From Pegea sp. RAD2-039 (lineage: Eukaryota > Chordata > Thaliacea > Salpida > Salpidae), in NCBI GenBank assembly GCA_034620365.1, contig JAQGEQ010000366.1, positions 1 through 64,000 of the forward strand: DNA of 64,000 bases, read 5' to 3'. The notes beneath the pieces were generated by a model that did no database searches, was not told the DNA's origin, and saw only the letters and a list, made by a program, of their open reading frames with translations. Every line of letters starts with the position of its first letter. The stretch's first letter is position 1. Of this stretch, positions 11,871-24,000 are shown piece by piece. The position numbers and the translations under genes are program-made.

Positions 11871-14800
11871 TATTTTCTTTTTTAATATTTTTATTTAAAT
11901 TTTTATTAAAATTTTTTCAACAACAACATTTTTAAAATTATTAAAAAAATTTTATAATAATTTTATTTTTAATTAATTATTTTTTAGCTTTTACTTCTAT
12001 TGTAATTTTTTAAAGCAAAAACAATAATTTGTAAAAGCTCCAAATAGTATCTTAAATCAAATCACTAAAAAAACATAAAAGTGTTTCCAATTAAAAAAAT
12101 GATTTCTAGTCGCTTGTAGATTTAGAAAAATATAGTTTAGAAACAAGATAATTTTTGAAATAAAAAGAAAATGCATTATTAGTATCTTAAATATTAAAAA
12201 AAAAACATTTCAAATTAAAAAAAATAAAATTTGAAAAAAGTTGTAAAAAATTTGTGTTAAAAGTTCATAAAAGAAAAAGTCGAAAAAATCTTCAAATAAA
12301 TGAAAAATTAAATCTAATGACGTCATCATCATCTAATGACGTCATAATTAACAATTATTTAAACATCCTTTTTTATAAAATATTTTTTTTTGACAGATAA
12401 TATTTCTGTCTGGAACTATTTGTTGTTTACAAAAAGCGCGGATTAATATTTAGGAAATATTACAAAAAAAAAAGTAATAATTAAGACTAAATATCATGAT
12501 GACGTAAATATCAAATATTTAACAACTGATGACGTCACTAATAATAGATGTTTCGTTTAATTTCAACTTTTGAAAATTTTTAAGTTTGAATCTGACGTCA
12601 TATAAAAGAACGCGATTAAAAATTAGAATAAATTAAAAATTTGTGGTTTAAGGTGCTGAAGAGATTTCTACTTTTAAGATAAAAATATTTTGATCTTTTC
12701 AATTATTTTAATTAAATATCAAATTAAAGAAATTATTTTTTTTAAATCAAAAAAATTATTTAAGTTCAAATTAAAATAATTTTTTAAAATTTAAAAATTT
12801 GAAATTAGTTAATCGAGTTTTTATAATTATTTTCAAATATTCGAAAATTAGTTTAAGAATAAAAACTATAATTATAAATTAATTTTAATTAATGTAACTT
12901 ACTAGCTTTTTAAAATAAAAAAAGATAAAAAAAATAGATGTTATTAATGATTATAAGATTTGCTGAAGCTCCTGAAATCTTAAATCTAGCGGTTAGGGTT
13001 AATTTATCTAAAATATAATCTGATAAAAAATGTTGATTAAAAATTTGAGTTTTTACAGCTACATTTAAAAAAGCATATTTTGTAAAATTCAAAGAAACGT
13101 TACGCTTGATTAAACACAGGTTTCACTTCATTAAATACTTGAAAGTATTTTCATTTTAATAAATATTTATTTAGTTGTTATAGCAAGTTTGTATAAACAG
13201 ATTTAAAATAATATTTTATATATAATATTTACGTTTAAATGCTTTTAACATCCTTTAGATTAATGAGAATAAAAAATAAAAATATATAAAGTTTATTCAT
13301 AATCAAAAGTAATGTCTTCATCTACAGATGAATAAAAAATTAGTCACACCTTAAAAAAAAACATCTTTACTATTTTAAATTGTTCGCTTTCAATATATGT
13401 AAATATATTTATTCATTTTCTTTAAATTTATTTGAAAATGATTATTTATAATGGTTTAAAAAGCAGGAATAAATTTATTAAGTCTTTAATCCGATTAAAG
13501 TTCTTAATTTTCTTTTACGAGTTTGTAAAAATTAGGACTCGGTCAGGAAATCTGATTTGTTTAACTGAATAATTAATTTAAGTATTTAAATATAATAAAA
13601 AAATGTTTAAGAGATGAGAAAATAATTTTACTTATCATAATAATTATAAGAATTAATATTTTTAGTTATTTGATTTAATAATTTTTATTTACTTTAAGAT
13701 CGAAGTATTACTTATTCACATCTGAGAGAAAAAAACTTTTTAAATTAAAGATTGAAATACTTTTTAAAAGTAGAATTACAATTTATAAAATATTTTTAAT
13801 AAAGTTTATTTTTTACACAACACCTTTAATTTTTCTATAGTCGGCTAAAATAGTTTTAAAATATTTAGTTAAAATATTTGTTAACTACTTTTAAAGTAGA
13901 ATACTAATTCTGATTAATTAATTTAGTTTATTAAATAAATCATAACCTACCCGTTGTTTCGTCTATTACAAACTTCACTTTTTAAAAATTTTAATAATTT
14001 ATTCGTGTAAATAAGGTAAGAACTTATCCTAATCTATTTTTAAAATATTAAAACAAGATATTTTTTAGGCCGAAAATGTCTAAAATTGTAAAAATCGTTT
14101 ACTAGCACAGATTAGTCTTTGAACTTCTTAGGCACTTGAGTAGCTTTATAGAAAGTCCATCTCCATAGCAACATTTCAGAGGTTAAACTCATGGCTTTCT
14201 TCTTGCATTTTTTTGCCTATTAGTTCTGTTTACTGGTTTGTTTATCAGTTTAATAAAAATATTTACTTAAATTTACATTTATTTTATTTTTTTATTTAAA
14301 AAAGTATTTGTTTTTTCGTTTATTCCGTGAATACTAGGATAATCAGAACAGTTAAGACGCATTTTTGAGCCTAGGTACTTCACTTATTTTTAAGTTTATC
14401 TTGTCATACATTGTGTAGAGGATAACAATTTGTTTTGACTGTCAGTTAGTATCTTTGTTTGTATAATTTTCATTTTTTGTAATTTTATGTATTTCTTTTA
14501 CTTTTAAAACTATTTTAATTAGAAATTACTGGAAATAAATTTCATTATTTATTTGTGTATTGTAAGTTGTTTTTTAAATTTATTAATTATTAATATTTGA
14601 TTATTTATACTAATTTTAAACAATTTAATTCTTTATTTAAAACTGTTTTTTCTAATAAATTTAATTATATTTATTATTTAATTATACTTAGCTTATTTAT
14701 TTGTAATTTTTTATAAATTTTATTGTATAGGTAAATAATTAATTATAAAAATAATTATTATTTTAACTATATACTTTTAATAAACTATATTTCTATAATT

Positions 14801-15705
14801 TTATATAAATAATTTGTTATTATTATTTATTAATTATTATCAAGATATCATAAATAAGATTCTTTTTATAAATAAGAATCAAACTAATAAGTTTTTATAA
14901 CTTTTTATGATATGATCTAAACAATTTTATTTATAATTTAGTTTATTATAAATGTTTAGAATTTAAATTTAACTTAAAAGTAATTAATGATTTAGTTTCT
15001 AATTTTGTTCTAGTATTTATTTAATTATTTATTGTGCTATAACTATATATAAATATATTTTGTATAATAAATATTGCTTTAATTTGTTTACTTTTGTACT
15101 AATATAACAGATAACAGATAAATAATTAAAATTTGTGTCAATTTTATTTTATAAATTCCAAATTTTCCAGTTTATTCATAAATAATTTATCTTAATAAAA
15201 GTTTTATAATTTTTATTAAAGTTAAATAATGGTAAAACTATTTGTTTTACTTGGTTATATTTTTAAATTTTTTATAACTTTAGTATCTTGAGTTTTAAAG
15301 GTAACTTTTTAGTTTTGTTAAATTTATTATGTATAACTTCTACATGTGTAGATTCTACTTTAGATAATTTAAAGATATTTTTTCTGTAAATATTTAAAAC
15401 AGAACAAAAAATACTTTTTTTAAAAATAGCTTTTTATATGTTTGTCATCATCTATTAAATAATTTTTTATTTTTCATTATAGAACTTTTAATCTTTTATA
15501 TATTTAAAAACTGTTATTTTGATTGTGTTTTTATTACTTTTTTATCAGTTTAATTCCTACAACTTTTATAAAATTTAAATTAAAAATTTTTAATTTAGAA
15601 ATAATCTTTTTCTTGAAATCTTCATCTAATCTTCATCATTAATTTTTGTGTCTTCAAACTCTTAATTTTATTCCTTTCTCTACCTCTTTAAATCCATTCC
15701 CCAAA
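11871..15705. other. AT-rich intergenic sequence with scattered TGACGTCA sites
   Basis: About 3.8 kb without a recognisable gene. The octamer occurs at 12318, 12337, near 12529 and near 12594, but not obviously further right. A single piece of the 113 bp repeat (TGGTTTAAGGTGCTGAAGA) lies near 12643. CTCCATAGCAAC near 14170 resembles half of an X-box. The short frame at 12910-13092 (minus) has no family features and I do not call it. Confidence 0.4.
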
Positions 15706-16347
15706 ATGAGTAGATTTTCATCCAAGAACCTGACCAGATCCATGCTAGCTCCTCCTCGCCAAGGACACTTTCTACCTGAACATCCATCTCCCAGATCACG
15801 TGATCCTAGCAAACAAATTATAGAAGCTCTCCGGAACACGGAGCAAGATCAAGGACACGTTTTAGGAATGAAATTACCCAATAAAATTATTGAGCATTTT
15901 ACTGTCACTGAAATTAAAGATTTGAAATTTATTTTTCGCGTTTTCGACGCCGATCAATCCGACTTTCTCGACTTCCAAGAGCTTATGATCCTTCTAAATC
16001 TTCTGGGATTTGATCTTCCAGATCAGGAGGTTCGAAAGATCATCAGGGAAGTGGAATTTGAGTCTCATGAGCTTGTATCTTTCCAAACTTTTCTCTTTAT
16101 TCTCATGGATCAAGAAAAAAACAATTTTTTAGATCAGTTAGATGAGATCAGATCTGGATTCAAATTTTTTGTGTCTTCCGATGGAAAGATCACTCTTGAA
16201 TCTTTACAAAGATCTTGTGAGGATGCAGGATTAAGATTAAGGAAGAAAGATTATGATCAGATGATAAAGATCGCTGATACAGATGGTGATGGTTCTATAG
16301 ATGAAGATGAATTTATTTCTATCATTTCAAAGACATATTTGTTTTAA
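15706..16347 (+). CDS. EF-hand protein, centrin/calmodulin-like, 213 aa, single exon
   Basis: I start at the ATG at 15706 (MSRFSSKNLTRSM) rather than the TTG-started frame 20 codons upstream. Residues 1-60 form a basic, Pro-containing extension. The first EF loop is DADQSDFLDFQE (81-92), with D at position 6 where Gly is usual. The second and third hands are degenerate (around 116-127 and 157-168). The last loop, DTDGDGSIDEDE (191-202), is canonical and should bind calcium. The four-hand layout and length suit the centrin/calmodulin superfamily, but I cannot assign a subfamily. It has no intron, while its neighbours have many, and is less AT-rich than its surroundings, so a retrocopy origin is possible. 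TAA is followed at once by the C-rich array. Confidence 0.85.
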   Translation: MSRFSSKNLTRSMLAPPRQGHFLPEHPSPRSRDPSKQIIEALRNTEQDQGHVLGMKLPNKIIEHFTVTEIKDLKFIFRVFDADQSDFLDFQELMILLNLLGFDLPDQEVRKIIREVEFESHELVSFQTFLFILMDQEKNNFLDQLDEIRSGFKFFVSSDGKITLESLQRSCEDAGLRLRKKDYDQMIKIADTDGDGSIDEDEFISIISKTYLF

Positions 16348-16349
16348 TA

Positions 16350-17795
16350 TCTTCCCAAAAACCCCCTAAAACCCCCAAAAACCCTATTTTCAATCCCCTA
16401 AAACCCCCAAAACCCTTTTTAATCCCTGAAAACCCCTAAAACCCTATTTTTATTCCCCTAAAACTCCCCGAAACCCTTTTCAATCCCCTAAAACTCCCCA
16501 AAACCCTATTTTTAATCCCCTAAAACCCCCAAAACCCTTTTCAATCCCCTAAAACTCCCCAAAACCCTATTTTTAATCCCCTAAAACCCCCAAAACCCTA
16601 TTTTCAATCCCCTAAAACTCCCCAAAACCCTATTTTTATTCCCCTAAAACCCCCAAAACCCTATTTTTATTCCCCTAAAACCCCCAAAACCCTATTTTTA
16701 TTCCCCTAAAACTCCCCGAAACCCTTTTCAATCCCCTAAAACTCCCCAAAACCCTATTTTTAATCCCCTAAAACCCCCAAAACCCTTTTCAATCCCCTAA
16801 AACTCCCCAAAACCCTATTTTTAATCCCCTAAAACCCCCAAAACCCTATTTTCAATCCCCTAAAACTCCCCAAAACCCTATTTTCAATCCCCTAAAACTC
16901 CCCAAAACCCTATTTTTATTCCCCTAAAACCCCCAAACCCTATTTTCAATCCCCTAAAACTCCCCAAAACCCTATTTTTATTCCCCCAAAACCCTATTTT
17001 CAATCCCCTAAAACTCCCCAAAACCCTATTTTTAATCCCCTAAAACCCCCAAACCCTATTTTCAATCCCCTAAAACTCCCCAAAACCCTATTTTCAATCC
17101 CCTAAAACCCCCAAAACCCTATTTTTAATCCCCTAAAACCCCTAAAACCCTATTTTTAATCCCCTAAAACTCCCCAAAACCCTATTTTTATTCCCCTAAA
17201 ACCCCCAAAACCCTATTTTCAATCCCCTAAAACTCCCCAAAACCCTTTTTTAATCCCCTAAAACTCCCCAAGACCCTATTTTTAATCCCCTAAAACCCCC
17301 AAGACTCTATTTTTAATCCCCTAAAACCCCCAAAACCCTATTTTTAATCCCCTAAAACTCCCCAAGACCCTATTTTTAATCCCCTAAAACTCCCCAAAAC
17401 CCTATTTTTATTCCCCCAAAACCCTATTTTCAATCCCCTAAAACTCCCCAAAACCCTATTTTTAATCCCCTAAAACCCCCAAACCCTATTTTCAATCCCC
17501 TAAAACTCCCCAAAACCCTATTTTCAATCCCCTATAACCCCCAAAACCCTATTTTTAATCCCCTAAAACTCCCCAAGACCCTATTTTTATTCCCTTAAAA
17601 CCCCCAAAACCCTATTTTTAATCCCCTAAAACCCCCAAAACCCTATTTTCAATCCCCTAAAACCCCTAAAACCCTATTTTTATTCCCCCAAAACCCTTTT
17701 TTAATCCCCTAAAACTCCCCAAAACCCTATTTTAATCCCTAAAACTCCCCAAAACCCTATTTTTATTCCCCTAAAACCCCCAAAACCCTATTTTC
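16350..17795 (+). repeat. C-rich ~32 bp minisatellite, telomere-like and G4-prone on the minus strand
   Basis: About 45 copies of a unit containing CCCCTAAAACTCCCCAAAAC and then CCCTATTTTTAAT. It starts within a few bases of the EF-hand stop codon and ends about 240 bp before the TOGARAM start codon. The minus strand has three runs of three to five Gs per unit, separated by TTTT spacers. Confidence 0.93.
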
Positions 17796-17949
17796 ATCCT
17801 AAAAATTAATTTTTTGACCTTAAATTGTTGGTTATTACTCCAGGGACACCATTTTGACCCTAAAAACTCTTTCTGATCCAGAAAGTTCCCCTTTTACCCC
17901 CAAAACTTTCTACTTATTTACTAACTTCATCAACTTTATTACATCATCA

Positions 17950-17973
17950 ATGACGTCATCATTTCTTTTACAG
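17950..17973 (+). promoter_or_regulatory. Possible 3' splice site of a 5' UTR intron (TOGARAM)
   Basis: ATGACGTCATCATTTCTTTT followed by ACAG, acceptor at 17973/17974. The same octamer-to-CAG arrangement precedes coding exon 5 (21265-21282). It would place an untranslated exon end about 57 bases before the ATG at 18031. No donor was identified. Confidence 0.35.
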
Positions 17974-18030
17974 ATACAAAGGCTGTTTGTAATTTATTTT
18001 AAAAATGAATGAAAATGAATAAAAGTTTAA

Positions 18031-21000
18031 ATGCAGCCTATAACCACCAGCAGCGATTCAGAGGACCCTTACCGCCCCAATTACCCCACACAACGTCGTC
18101 TTAATCCCTTCGAGCCCCCACTAGATGGCAGTATTGACGATCGCGCGCTTCTACAACGTCTGACGTCACAAGCATCGCGACAACAAGCGCTTAATTACAT
18201 TGATCAAAACATTAAAAAGACTTTAAACAATCTTGATCCTTCTCTGCTCTTTGATAAGCTTCATCACGTCATCAGTGACGCGCGAAACGCCCCATTACAA
18301 ATCCAGGGCACTATGCTAGTCGCGAAGCTTCTGCCACAACTTGGGGACCAGGTGGACCAGTGTATGAAGAAGGTCTTGTCACGTGTGGTTGGCAACATCG
18401 GCTGTGTGACGTCAGTAAAGCTTCAACGCGAATCCATTCAAACTCTTCATGAATATATGAAACACACGGATCGATTTCATTACGTCATCCGCTCATTAGC
18501 ATATGATGGATTACGTCATCGGGACAAGCAAGTACGTCATCAAGTGGTCATCACATTTCCTGCCCTTCTTTTCCCAGAGTATAAACATAAGGACTTTTTC
18601 GACATTGTCCACACTTTGGTCCTCAACTTGGACGAAAGTCAAGTTGACCAGACCGCCTTACGTAAAGCCTGGACACTGGTCCGCGATTATATTGGTCCAC
18701 GAGCCTTCCAGGGTTGTTTGGACCGATTACCAAACCCACTTCGTGTCCTGTTGAAACGTCATAAACTTGTGGACCACTTGGATAATCAGCCTGTCCCTGA
18801 TGACCATTTATGGCAGTCTAGTGAATCTGTTGGTCTGTCCAGTCGACCACAAAGTCTACGTCATCGAAATTCAGAGTCTGGTACCCTTACAATTGGTTTT
18901 GTCCCTAAAATTTTGATTGAAGAGTTGGCGGACAGTGACGTTGAGGGCCGTACTCGTGCCCTGGACCAATTAAAAGTGGTCATAGATGAAATAGAGGACA
19001 TAGGACAGTTACGAGCTGGTCTCAATCCATTGGTCAGCATTTTACAGCCTGTGGTCTCTGATAAAAATGTCCAGGTCGTTTATGCTGCCCTGGACATTAT
19101 CCTGTCCACTATCAAAAAGGTCGGTTTCAAACTAACAAACGCAATGGAGATGTTCGTGTCAACTGTCCTGGTACAAATCGGGTCCACCTGTCCACGTGTC
19201 CGTGGTCACTGTATGAAAATATGTTTTGAAATGATGTCTATATGTGGTCCACAAAAACTAATCGAACAATTATGGCGGAAATTTTCTCTGGTTCGAATTT
19301 ACGCTCGCGAAGAGCTTGTCAACGTCATCACCGCGATTCTACTCCGATGTAACAACCCTAAATCAGTTGATATGTCCAAACTATGTCTTCGTTTGTCCAA
19401 ATTGCTACTCGATAAAAACCCAAATGTCCGCCTGGCTACTTTTGAATGCCTGGCAGTGGTCGGTAGCATTTTAGGGGAATCCCCGGAAAATTTGGCGCCG
19501 ATTACAAACGCGATTAATCAATTAGAAATGAAACATGAATCTGCTAATGGTGTGATGTCAGCTGTAAACGCGCGGTTGCTAAGGAAACAGCTACCGACCT
19601 TGTCTAAGCAACTGTGTGTCGAGTACGCCCCGTTACCCACTTTTTTAGCCAATCACAGTTCAGATATGAAATGGGTACATTCAGCTGGAGTCGTAAAACA
19701 ACGATTTGTTGAAGGGGGTCGCGGAGGGATTGTCGGCGGGCCTTCAGTGGCTCTAATGTCCGCGGGAGTTCCTTCCAAACACCCTTCGATAGATCGTAAT
19801 AATGTTGAAACTGTGAAAAAGTATCCAGGCAAGCAACCACTGTTTCCATGGGCTGATGACGTCACTAAACACCCGAATAGCGCCCCGATACAAGTAGGTC
19901 GATTTACGTCATCGATATTTATCTGAAAATCTGATCTTTTTCAGGCTTTTCGAGTAAATTCTTTAAAAGAGCTACCTCCAGTTAATCTCAGATCAAATTG
20001 GGAATCAGAAAATGATCTGAATCTTACCTCCACTCCTCCTAGGAAAAAATCCATCATCCCAACTAGCTTCATGACGTCATCACAATCGAAACAAGGTAAA
20101 GATGACGATCAGATGATCTTCTAGTGATGACGTCATCAGTTAAAAGTAGCTACTTGATGACGTCATCAATTGAAAGTAGCTACGTAATGACGTCATCAAT
20201 TAAAAGTAGCTACGTGATGACGTCATCAATTAAAAGTAGATACGTGATGACGTCATCAATTGAAACTAACTACGTGATGACGTCACAACTGAAACTACGT
20301 GATGACGTCACAACTGATGACTTATTTGTTTCTAGATTTTGATCTTTCTTATCGAGAATTATATTTGAAGAAAAATCTTCAAAAAACTCCTCAACTGAAA
20401 TCAGGTTTCCAAATTAATTTTTTCTAAATTTGTAAATAAATTTACATTTTAAATTTGTAGCCCTCAACGGTTCCAGTTACAAACCTTCATTCGCCGATGC
20501 AGTGACGTCATCACCTTCTACGTCATCAACAACCACTGACGTCACAAAACCACTCTTCTCAAACTCATGTCCATCATCTTTCTTTGAGAAGACACAAATG
20601 ACGTCATCAACTCCTAAAAATTTCCCACCAACGCCATCATCAGGAGGAAAATACGTCACCGATGACGTCATCAACGCCGACCAATCAGCTGTGAGCTTGA
20701 TGACGAAACCCACGCTAGCGCGAAGTGCTTCGAAAAATCGGGGAAATCCCGAAACAAATAAAAGAAATCAAATTCGCAAATCGAAAATTAATAAATCGAT
20801 CGAAGTGGTGAGTATGACGTCATCGTCGCTATTTCACCCAACTAATGACGTCATTCATCAGTCAGGTGATGTGATGACGTCATCAGCGGGTTTAAAGGTC
20901 AACGAGAAGTCGGCATCTACGTCATCACTATTTTTCGACAAAACGCTTTTTTTTGATGACGTCAAAAATGATGACGTCACTGCTTCTTATACGCCATCTG

Positions 21001-24000
21001 CAGTTCAGAAGATGACGTCATCAGTGCCTACGTCATCATTTGAGAGCGGTGTTGGTCGACTTGCAAAAGTTAATCAGCAATCAACACGTCATCATCCACT
21101 TGGCAACAATGACGTCATCACTAAGAATCATCCAATCGTTGAATCGAAGTTAATGCCGAGTCATCATCGTCATCCTCATCCGAGATTATCAAATTCTCCT
21201 CTTGCTTTTGATAAAGAGCTTCCTGATCACGTGAGCGCTCATTTGCATAAAATCATAATAAAAATGACGTCATCATTTACAGTCACAAATGACGTCAATA
21301 CGACGAAGTGCACAAGACAAGCGACAACGAATGTTGAAAAGTCAACCAACTAGTAACGATATTCTTCAATTTGCTTCAAGCCCCAAAAATGATTTAAGAA
21401 CTGCAAATTCGGCTCAATCATCTTTTCGGTAATCACTCAAGCGTGAATCACTCGTTTGTAAATCAATCAAGCGTGAATGACTCGTGCGTGAATCACTCAA
21501 GCGTGAATGACTCGTGTGTAAATCATTCAAGCGTGAATGACTCGTGTGTGAATCACTCAAGCGTGAATGAATCGTTTGTAAATCACTCAAGCGTGAATCA
21601 CTCAAGCGTGAATGACTCGTGTGTAAATCACTCAAGCGTGAATCACTCGTTTGTAAATCACTCAAGCGTGAATGAATCGTTTGTAAATCACTCAAGCGTG
21701 AATCACTCAAGCGTGAATGAATCGTTTGTAAATCACTCAAGCGTGAATCATTCAAGTGTGAATGACTCAAGCGTGAATGAATCGTTTGTAAATCACTCAA
21801 GCGTGAATGAATCGTTTGTAAATCACTCAAGCGTGAATCACTCAAGCGTGAATGAATCGTTTGTAAACCACTCAAGCGTGAATCACTCAAGTGTGAATGA
21901 CTCAAGCGTGAATGAATCGTTTGTAAATCACTCAAGCGTGAATGACTCGTGTGTGAATCACTCAAGCGTGAATGAATCGTTTGTAAACCACTCAAGCGTG
22001 AATGACTCGTGTGTAAATCACTCAAGCGTGAATGACTCAAGCGTGAATGAATCGTGCGTGAATCACTCAAGCGTGAATGAATCGTGTGTAAATCACTCAA
22101 GCGTGAATGAATCGTGTGTAAATCACTCAAGCGTGAATGAATCGTTTGTAAATCACTGAAGCGTGACTGACTCGTGCGTGAATCACTCAAGCGTGAAATT
22201 TTATCATGAATCACTTTTGGTATTCCTATTTTGTTAATAAAAACGTTTTTTTTTTAAATTAGATCTCCGAATCAACGTTCAGGAAGCGATGACGTCACAA
22301 TCGATTCGACGTTAGTTGGATTAAATAAAATGACGATGAAGAAAACCACAGATTTTGAATCAAATGTAAAAATTAAATTTTTACAAAATTATTATTTTTT
22401 AAACCCATTTTTTTTAAATAGAAAATTAACAATGACGTAGCAGTTGTTGGGGTTCGTATGGATTACAACCCAGCGACAAATAACGAGAACAAAACCAATA
22501 AATTTAGTACAAAATCAGATTCAAACAGATTCGCATTTTTAAATGAATCAAAAATTTCCACCTCAAGTGAGTTTTTTTCGCCCAAAAAAATTATTTAATT
22601 TAAAAACCGCCAAATTCGAATCAACCAATCAGCTTGCAGCAAATTTCACAGACACAAATATGACGTCATCGTCTGCTACCAAAACCGACTCATCAATCAA
22701 CGTCCAAGGAAAAGGTAATAATGACGTCATCACTACTACGTCATCGCTTGCTTGTAATTCACAAAATTGCTGATTATTTTCTATTTGATTAACTGATGAC
22801 GTCATTAACGACTCGATTTCATTTTAGGAGTTTTTTTTAGTCCTCAAAAGAAAATATCAGGAAATGACGTCATCTCATCTGCTAATGACGATTTGTATCA
22901 AACGTGGACACCAAAACGAGGTAAATGATGACGTCACAACATTCACTTGTTTCGTGATGACGTCACAACATTCACTTGTTTCGTGATGACGTCACAACAT
23001 TCACTTGTTTCGTGATGACGTCACAACATTCAGTTGTTTCGTGATGACGTCACAACATTCAGTTGTTCCGTGATGACGTCACAACATTTAGTTGTTTCGT
23101 GATGACGTCACAACATTTAGTTGTTTCGTGATGACGTCACAACATTTACTTGTGTCGTGATGACGTCACAACATTCAGTTGTTTCGTGATGACGTCACAA
23201 CATTCAGTTGTTTCGTGATGACGTCACAACATTTACTTGTGTCGTGATGACGTCACAACATTCAGTTGTATCGTGATGACGTCACAACATTCAGTTGTTT
23301 CGTGATGACGTCACAACATTCAGTTGTATTGTGATGACGTCACAACATTTAGTTGTTTCGTGATGACGTCACAACATTCAGTTGTTTCGTGATGACGTCA
23401 CAACATTTAGTTGTTTCGTGATGACGTCACAACATTCAGTTGTTTCGTGATGACGTCACAACATTTAGTTGTTTCGTGATGACATCACAACATTCACTTG
23501 TGTCTTGATGACGTCACAACATTTAGTTGTTTCGTGATGACGTCACAACATTTAGTTGTATCGTGATGACGTCACAACATTCAGTTGTTTCGTGATGACG
23601 TCACAACATTCACTTGTATCTTGATGACGTCACAAAATTTAGTTGTTCCGTGATGACGTCACAACATTCAGTTGTTCCGTGATGACGTCACAACATTCAG
23701 TTGTTTCGTGATGACGTCACAACATTCAGTTGTATTGTGATGACGTCACAACATTTAGTTGTTTCGTGATGACGTCACAACATTCAGTTGTTTCGTGATG
23801 ACGTCATAACATTCAGTTGTTTCGTGATGACGTCACAACATTCAGTTGTTTCGTGATGACGTCACAACATTTAGTTGTATCGTGATGACGTCACAACATT
23901 CAGTTGTTTCGTGATGACGTCACAACATTCAGTTGTTTCGTGATGACGTCATTGTTTATTTCGCGCAGATTCGCTGACAAACCGGAAGAAGATGAATAAA

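Noticed and set aside
15646-15705. Upstream extension of the EF-hand protein
   Set aside because: It would need a TTG start. The ATG at 15706 gives a normal N terminus.
21414-22214. Frames of 238 and 266 codons on opposite strands
   Set aside because: Artefacts of the 15 bp repeat in TOGARAM intron 5.
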